Below, piece by piece: positions 43,492 through 47,837 of a stretch of DNA of 47,837 bases. Location: positions 1 to 47,837 of the forward strand of contig JAFXAB010000020.1 in the NCBI GenBank assembly GCA_017522135.1, written 5' to 3'. Source of the DNA: Bacteroidaceae bacterium. Its GTDB lineage: Bacteria; Bacteroidota; Bacteroidia; Bacteroidales; Barnesiellaceae_A. Position 1 is the first letter of the stretch. The number at the start of each line of letters is the position of its first letter. Under the pieces are notes generated by a model, which was not told where the DNA came from, made no database searches, and saw nothing but the letters and a program-made list of their open reading frames with translations. A program made the translations under genes and the position numbers.

Positions 43492-44400
43492 TTACTTCTT
43501 CTGTGCCACCCACTCTTGTGCAGCTGTGTGACCTTGCTCGGCAGCTTGGGTGTACCAGTGTGTAGCCTCGTCTATATCGGCCTCACACCCCAAGCCATTC
43601 TCACACAATATAGCTGTGATGTATTGCGACTCGGCATCTCCGTTTTGGGCGGCTTTTTTGAAACATTGAGCAGCCAATTCGGTATTCTCCTCCACACCGA
43701 CACCATTGAGATGGCAGTAGCCCATGTTGTATAGGGCATCGGTGTGACCTTGGCGAGCCGCCTTCTGATAGTATGCTGCTTCTTCCTCAAAGTTTTGCTC
43801 TACACCGTGACCATTATGATAGCATCGTGCCATGTAGTATTGAGCATCGGCAAAGCCTTGTTCGGCACTCTTTTCAAACCACTCAACAGCTTTTGTGTAT
43901 TCGCCTTTGTTATATAGCTCAATGCCTATAATGGTTTGGGCCTTGGGATGTCCCTTCTCGGCGGCATGTAGGTAGTGTTTCTGAGCCTCTTCGGCATTTG
44001 CCGGTACACCCCATCCGTTTTCATGGTACATACCTATCTGGAATATGGCATCGGGGTCATTCTGTTTGGCGGCAAGTTCCATCCAATGCAAGCTCTCGGC
44101 ATAGTCCTGTTTTACGCCTATACCTTGTTGGTAGAAAAGTGCGATGTTGAAGATGGCGGTTGCATCGCCCTGTTTGGCGGCCTTGAGCCACCAACGGGCT
44201 GCCTCAGTGTTATCGGCTTTTACACCTGTTCCGTTGTTGTAGCATACCCCCAAGTTATATTGGGCATCAATGTTGCCCAACTCGGCAGCCTCTTTCCATA
44301 CCCTTATGGCTGCGGCATAATCTTTTTTTGCCCCTTTATCGCCACTTATATATGACTCGCCCATGCGTAGCAACGCTTCGGCACGTTCTTTTTTATCCAT
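43492..44400 (-). CDS. Sel1-like repeat (TPR-like) protein
   Basis: A 302-residue protein from the ATG at 44400 made almost wholly of about eight Sel1 repeats of 36 residues (pattern A..W...AA..G...A...LG..Y..G.GV..). No signal peptide, so cytoplasmic. Sel1 proteins are solenoid adaptors that bind partner proteins. It lies 83 bp downstream of the AAA+ gene on the same strand but has its own promoter. The pairing with a CbxX-type ATPase recalls EccA, where TPRs and the ATPase are in one chain. Confidence 0.88.
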   Translation of the reverse strand: MDKKERAEALLRMGESYISGDKGAKKDYAAAIRVWKEAAELGNIDAQYNLGVCYNNGTGVKADNTEAARWWLKAAKQGDATAIFNIALFYQQGIGVKQDYAESLHWMELAAKQNDPDAIFQIGMYHENGWGVPANAEEAQKHYLHAAEKGHPKAQTIIGIELYNKGEYTKAVEWFEKSAEQGFADAQYYMARCYHNGHGVEQNFEEEAAYYQKAARQGHTDALYNMGYCHLNGVGVEENTELAAQCFKKAAQNGDAESQYITAILCENGLGCEADIDEATHWYTQAAEQGHTAAQEWVAQKK

Positions 44401-44425
44401 TATTGTGTCGTTTTTTAGATGAATA

Positions 44426-44456
44426 CAAAGGTAAAGTTTATCTCATAGAATTGCAA
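44426..44456 (-). promoter_or_regulatory. Promoter of the Sel1-repeat gene
   Basis: On the minus strand TTG (44456-44454), 20-bp spacer, TACCTTTG (44433-44426). The start is expected near 44421, giving a leader of about 20 nt. Confidence 0.6.
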
Positions 44457-44483
44457 GAATGATGATGTCATTTAGCTTGCACA

Positions 44484-47090
44484 TCATGCGGCATCGTTCT
44501 GTTGCCGGGTGTAAAATCCTATGCGATTGCGTGTCTTTTTCTCGACCGCTGCCACAGGTGTGTGAGTAGTAGCAATATCACAAGCCTCAATTGTGGTATA
44601 TACACATTTGTCGTTGCTATTGGCAAGTTTCATTACACGTGCTGCCATGGCGGGTAGTACGCGGTGAGTGATGTATTGTTTTATCCAACGGGCGTTGCTA
44701 AACTCTTGGTCACATGCTTGTAGCTTTTCGTCGATAATATCCCGTAAAAGCTTGTCGGCTTCGGGTGTAAGTGTGTATTGTTGTTCTTGCAACATATTGT
44801 ATGCTATTTGCATCAACTCGTTGCTCGAATAGTCCTCGAAGTGCCATTGATGAGGAAAACGACCTCTTAGTCCTGTATTGATACTCAGCATGGTGTCCAT
44901 TTCGTTTTTATATCCGGCCATGATTACCAATATGTCGGCATTATCGTCGGCAAGCGTAGTGAGCAGTGACTCGATGGCATGTCGACCATAGTCTCTATTG
45001 TCGTCTGAGCTGCGACAAAGGGTGTATGCCTCGTCGATGAAGAGAACTTTGCCTTTGGCATTTTGCAGAATGTTTCTCATATTATCCTCGGTATCGCCTA
45101 TATATTTGCCCAATAGCGTAGCGCGTTCAGTAACGATTACTTCGCCATTCGATAACAATCCCAAACTGTGAAATATCTTGCCTATCATCTTGGCAACTGT
45201 GGTTTTACCTGTACCCGGATTGCCGGTAAATATCATGTGGTGGCAACCTGTAGTGCCGGGAGGAAGCCCCATTTGTATGCGACGTTGATTGAATTGTAAT
45301 TGTGTGGCGAGAGCGATTATCTCCTCCTTGATATTGTTCAGTCCTATCATCTTGTCAAGCTCTCCCAGACAACTTTGTGTGTTTTCTTGTAGAGGTTGTG
45401 TAGCTGTAAAATATCCAAAGTCTATATCCTCGATGCGTAAGCGTTTTACTTGCTCGCCCATCATAGTTACGTGCTCTTGGGGCATGTTGAGGATGCGTCT
45501 CTCTACCTTGTTGACAACGCTGTTCCATATAAAGTTCTCAATACTGCTGTGGTCGTAGTTGTCGATGCTTTCATTCCGGGCCATCTTATGGGTAAGGGTA
45601 TCGTATATGTAGCGTATAGCATCCTCACCAATAAGTATTTTATTATTTGCTCTCATTTCTCTCACGAAACGATAGGCAATCTCTTTGACGGTGGCGTTTG
45701 TGCCCCGAAAGGTAAATTCGGTATCGAATAGGTCGCACAACTCGGGGTAGATAGAGAAAAACCGCTCGATGCTCTTAGGGCTGTCGTAGAGGATGATGTG
45801 TTTTCCATCATTGATGAATGCCTGGATGTGGTGTAGAGCCTCGTTGCGCTTATCGTATAAGGCGTCGAGATGTGTCCATATACACACTTCATCGCCCGTG
45901 TAGAGCTTTCTTAGGTTATCATCGTCGCACAGAGCCTGACAGTTGAGCATTTCGGTAGGCTCATTCCAAAGAATGTTTGAAACGGCATACGCACGATTGA
46001 GTATAGGCGACTTTTCGTATACGCCCGGCCTGTAGACAATTGCATGACGTATTCGGCTCAGGTTCAGTTTGTCGATATTTCTGTTAAGTTCGGTAATGTA
46101 GCGCACTTGTTTATACTGCAAGATGATTTTGCGTCGCATATCGCTCATGCCGGTTACCGATTGCAGCAGGCAGTAGTCATGAGTATTCAGGTACATGGTG
46201 TTTCTATAGATATCCTCTATTTCCTCAGTATTGCACACGTCGCAATGGCTCTTGTGTGTCATGTCGAACGATAATGTGGCTATTGCTCGCTGAGAGTCGT
46301 TGATGACCATGGTATAACGCTCGTTTTCTATCCAAAAGAGGGAGGGATTTATGGTAAAATTGCAGGTGTCGTCACAGTGATGAGCCGCTACAGCGATGCT
46401 GTTGTGTGCTATCAGATTCATTTCGGAGTCGAAACATTGGACATTCAATACGCTATCTTTATCACTTGTCGAGGCGTGATGTAGTTTTACATGTAGCGAG
46501 GCGGTTGAGCCGGTAATGTTTGTACTTTGTATAGAACACTCGGCACTCTTTATGCGTAGCTGTTCTACGGCGCTATTGGTTATGGTAAAGGGTATTACCA
46601 TGTATCTGTTGTTGAAGTTGTAGCGAGACTTCTGGTGTTGTATGCCACTGACAATGGCAACGTATTTGCCGGCTTCGGGCATATTCTCATTATCTTCTCC
46701 CTTGACAAAATAGTAGCTGTCATACTCCTTGACAAGGTTCCTTTGCATGACAATCGTGTTATCGTTTTCGCGAAAAATTGTCAGTACAACAGCGCAACAA
46801 TCCATAGCAGATATATCCTCTGCCAACTGACAGGTTATAACAGGATTTTTCTCACGGTTGTCGTTAATCCATAGTATACCTTCGTTGTCGTTGTGGTAAT
46901 ATCCGAGCGATTCATTCTCGAAAGTTATGGTGAAAGATGTTGTTGTACCTATACAGCGTGTGGCGCGAGGTACTATATAGTGGTTGTGGTTGTAGGTGAT
47001 GCGAATGTGGTTTTTATCGAGTATCTTTACTCGTGAACCGTTGTATTCTACTTCGCGATAAATATTGTTGTTTATGGTATTTCTTTTCAT
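44484..47090 (-). CDS. CbxX/EccA-like AAA+ ATPase with large unrecognised N-terminal region
   Basis: 868 residues from the ATG at 47090; the frame opens at 47168 but the added segment looks non-coding. The C-terminal ~290 residues are a CbxX/CfqX (RuBisCO-activase-like) AAA+ module: DKMIGLNNIKEEI, Walker A GNPGTGKT (about 623-630), a pore-loop-like ERATLLGKYIGDTE, Walker B VLFIDEAY, sensor VIMAGYKNEM and arginine finger GLRGRFP. The first ~300 residues look like beta-sandwich or Ig-like domains. A middle region (about 310-500) resembles a degenerate second nucleotide-binding fold (CIWTHLDALYDKRNEALHHIQAFINDGKHIILYDSP) without Walker motifs. No signal peptide. Remodelling of a protein complex is likely; the target is unknown. 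A Sel1-repeat gene follows. Confidence 0.82.
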   Translation of the reverse strand: MKRNTINNNIYREVEYNGSRVKILDKNHIRITYNHNHYIVPRATRCIGTTTSFTITFENESLGYYHNDNEGILWINDNREKNPVITCQLAEDISAMDCCAVVLTIFRENDNTIVMQRNLVKEYDSYYFVKGEDNENMPEAGKYVAIVSGIQHQKSRYNFNNRYMVIPFTITNSAVEQLRIKSAECSIQSTNITGSTASLHVKLHHASTSDKDSVLNVQCFDSEMNLIAHNSIAVAAHHCDDTCNFTINPSLFWIENERYTMVINDSQRAIATLSFDMTHKSHCDVCNTEEIEDIYRNTMYLNTHDYCLLQSVTGMSDMRRKIILQYKQVRYITELNRNIDKLNLSRIRHAIVYRPGVYEKSPILNRAYAVSNILWNEPTEMLNCQALCDDDNLRKLYTGDEVCIWTHLDALYDKRNEALHHIQAFINDGKHIILYDSPKSIERFFSIYPELCDLFDTEFTFRGTNATVKEIAYRFVREMRANNKILIGEDAIRYIYDTLTHKMARNESIDNYDHSSIENFIWNSVVNKVERRILNMPQEHVTMMGEQVKRLRIEDIDFGYFTATQPLQENTQSCLGELDKMIGLNNIKEEIIALATQLQFNQRRIQMGLPPGTTGCHHMIFTGNPGTGKTTVAKMIGKIFHSLGLLSNGEVIVTERATLLGKYIGDTEDNMRNILQNAKGKVLFIDEAYTLCRSSDDNRDYGRHAIESLLTTLADDNADILVIMAGYKNEMDTMLSINTGLRGRFPHQWHFEDYSSNELMQIAYNMLQEQQYTLTPEADKLLRDIIDEKLQACDQEFSNARWIKQYITHRVLPAMAARVMKLANSNDKCVYTTIEACDIATTHTPVAAVEKKTRNRIGFYTRQQNDAA

Positions 47091-47127
47091 AATATGCCTA
47101 TTTTGGGTGTGAAACAAATGTTGCGCG

Positions 47128-47144
47128 TTGTCGATAAACGACAA
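47128..47144. promoter_or_regulatory. Short dyad upstream of the AAA+ gene
   Basis: TTGTCG (47128-47133) / CGACAA (47139-47144) with a 5-bp spacer, 38 bp before the AAA+ ATG. It could be a regulator site or leader hairpin. No convincing -7 box was found for this gene. Confidence 0.25.
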
Positions 47145-47168
47145 TGCAGATGTGATACACGGGCACAT

Positions 47169-47500
47169 GGCGGGTGTATAAGTGGTTGGTAAATGATGTA
47201 GGTGATTGAAAGAATTTCTTTTTGTTTAAACTCTTTAATGGCACACGCAGGATGTTTTTTTTGAGCAACGAAAAACGTGTTTCGTTGAGACCTCTCAAAA
47301 AAATATGAAGTCAAAGATCGATTCGACTATGGGGTATAGCACGCCCTCAGGGGTGGTGTCATACACCCTTTGTCGATTGAATACTTTGAACTTCTGTTTA
47401 ATTTGTGCCGCATCTTATGAAAAGATTTTATTGCTATATGAGCAAATAGTGTGCCAAACTTTTCCGTGCTTAATACATGTCATTGCTCATTATAAACAAG
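47169..47500. other. Gene-free AT-rich stretch upstream of the AAA+ gene
   Basis: About 330 bp with no credible coding sequence; a 68-codon plus-strand reading (47305-47511) lacks any family resemblance or promoter. No clear TAnnTTTG box on the minus strand, so the AAA+ promoter was not located. Confidence 0.4.
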
Positions 47501-47546
47501 TAAGACAATAACATGAGCTTTGTATATCTCGGTAGTTATTGTCTTA
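47501..47546 (-). terminator. Terminator-like hairpin after the tandem tRNA genes
   Basis: Perfect 12-bp inverted repeat TAAGACAATAAC (47501-47512) / complement (47535-47546) with a 22-nt loop, 9 bp past the tRNA 3' end. Only a weak U-rich tail follows on the minus strand. Confidence 0.5.
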
Positions 47547-47554
47547 TTCTTTTG

Positions 47555-47628
47555 TGACTCCGACAGGATTCAAACCTGTAACCTTCTGATCCGTAGTCAG
47601 ATGCTCTATTCAGTTGAGCTACGGAGCC
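47555..47628 (-). tRNA. tRNA-Arg, anticodon ACG (downstream copy)
   Basis: 74 nt, minus strand. Acceptor GGCTCCG/CGGAGTC, anticodon stem TCTGA around loop CTACGGA (anticodon ACG, wobble A expected to become inosine), T arm with TTTGAAT, discriminator A, no encoded CCA. Near-identical to the copy at 47649-47722. Confidence 0.94.
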
Positions 47629-47648
47629 TCCTCCATGAAAATTTTTTG

Positions 47649-47722
47649 TGATCCCGACAGGATTCAAACCTGTAACCTTCTGATCCGTAGTCAGATGCTC
47701 TATTCAGTTAAGCTACGGGACC
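47649..47722 (-). tRNA. tRNA-Arg, anticodon ACG (upstream copy)
   Basis: 74 nt, minus strand, 20 bp upstream of the other copy. Acceptor GGTCCCG/CGGGATC; the rest is identical except one D-arm base (CTT instead of CTC). Both are probably made from one transcript. Confidence 0.94.
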
Positions 47723-47738
47723 TTTCTCGTTTGCGGTG

Positions 47739-47770
47739 CAAAGGTACTTCAAAGTTTTTTATGTACCAAA
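47739..47770 (-). promoter_or_regulatory. Promoter of the tandem tRNA-Arg genes
   Basis: On the minus strand TTTG (47770-47767), 20-bp spacer, TACCTTTG (47746-47739). Both elements match the consensus. The start is expected near 47733, about 10 nt before the first tRNA. Confidence 0.72.
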
Positions 47771-47837
47771 TAATTTAGAGCTTTTTTTGCCAACTTGTAA
47801 ATTAATGCCGATAAATGGCGGTATATGTCACTATTTA

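Noticed and set aside
47305..47511. 68-codon plus-strand frame upstream of the tRNA genes
   Set aside because: No family signal, no promoter box; it ends within a hairpin arm.

Overview
The window looks like a chromosomal segment of an anaerobic member of the Bacteroidales. Several independent signs agree: promoter-like motifs of the Bacteroidetes type (TAnnTTTG at -7, sometimes TTTG or TTG 19-20 bp upstream), almost no Shine-Dalgarno sequences, a Porin_10-like outer-membrane protein, SPII lipoproteins with BACON/Fn3-like domains, a cargo protein with a type IX secretion (T9SS) C-terminal sorting domain, a four-subunit 2-oxoacid:ferredoxin oxidoreductase and an Rnf complex. The T9SS tail points to a lineage with type IX secretion; the genus cannot be fixed from this sequence alone. 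No rRNA, CRISPR array, IS element or prophage was seen.

Layout. (1) 1-11.9 kb, all minus: the N-terminal part of an NhaD-type Na+/H+ antiporter, the korDABC ferredoxin oxidoreductase operon with a clear terminator, then a tightly packed run porin - solute-binding-like protein - rseC - rnfBCDGEA. Together these genes can reduce ferredoxin from 2-oxoacids, couple ferredoxin/NAD+ to ion pumping, and exchange Na+ for H+. (2) 11.9-17 kb, minus: xanthine phosphoribosyltransferase, an AMP-forming acyl-CoA ligase, and a sensor kinase/response regulator pair. (3) 17.4-19.1 kb, plus: umuDC error-prone polymerase genes behind a dyad-rich promoter. (4) 19.1-26.6 kb: a transmembrane TPR-HTH regulator divergent from an operon of three large surface lipoproteins, with a 10-bp inverted repeat between them. 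(5) 26.7-38.0 kb, minus: yebC, pheT, and an aroC - M20 dipeptidase - radical SAM - GH85 endoglycosidase run. (6) 38.2-43.4 kb, plus: a small membrane-anchored protein, an M3 oligopeptidase lipoprotein, a hicAB toxin-antitoxin module bracketed by an 18-bp direct repeat, tRNA-Arg(CCG) on the minus strand, ung and a C_GCAxxG_C_C protein. (7) 43.5-47.8 kb, minus: a Sel1-repeat protein, a CbxX/EccA-like AAA+ ATPase with a large unrecognised N-terminal half, and two tandem tRNA-Arg(ACG) genes.

The parts most worth following up are the TPR-HTH/three-lipoprotein locus, the AAA+/Sel1 pair, the hicAB module with its flanking repeat, the overlapping ung/tRNA promoters, and the T9SS-exported GH85 enzyme. 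All functions are assigned by reading motifs, without database searches.
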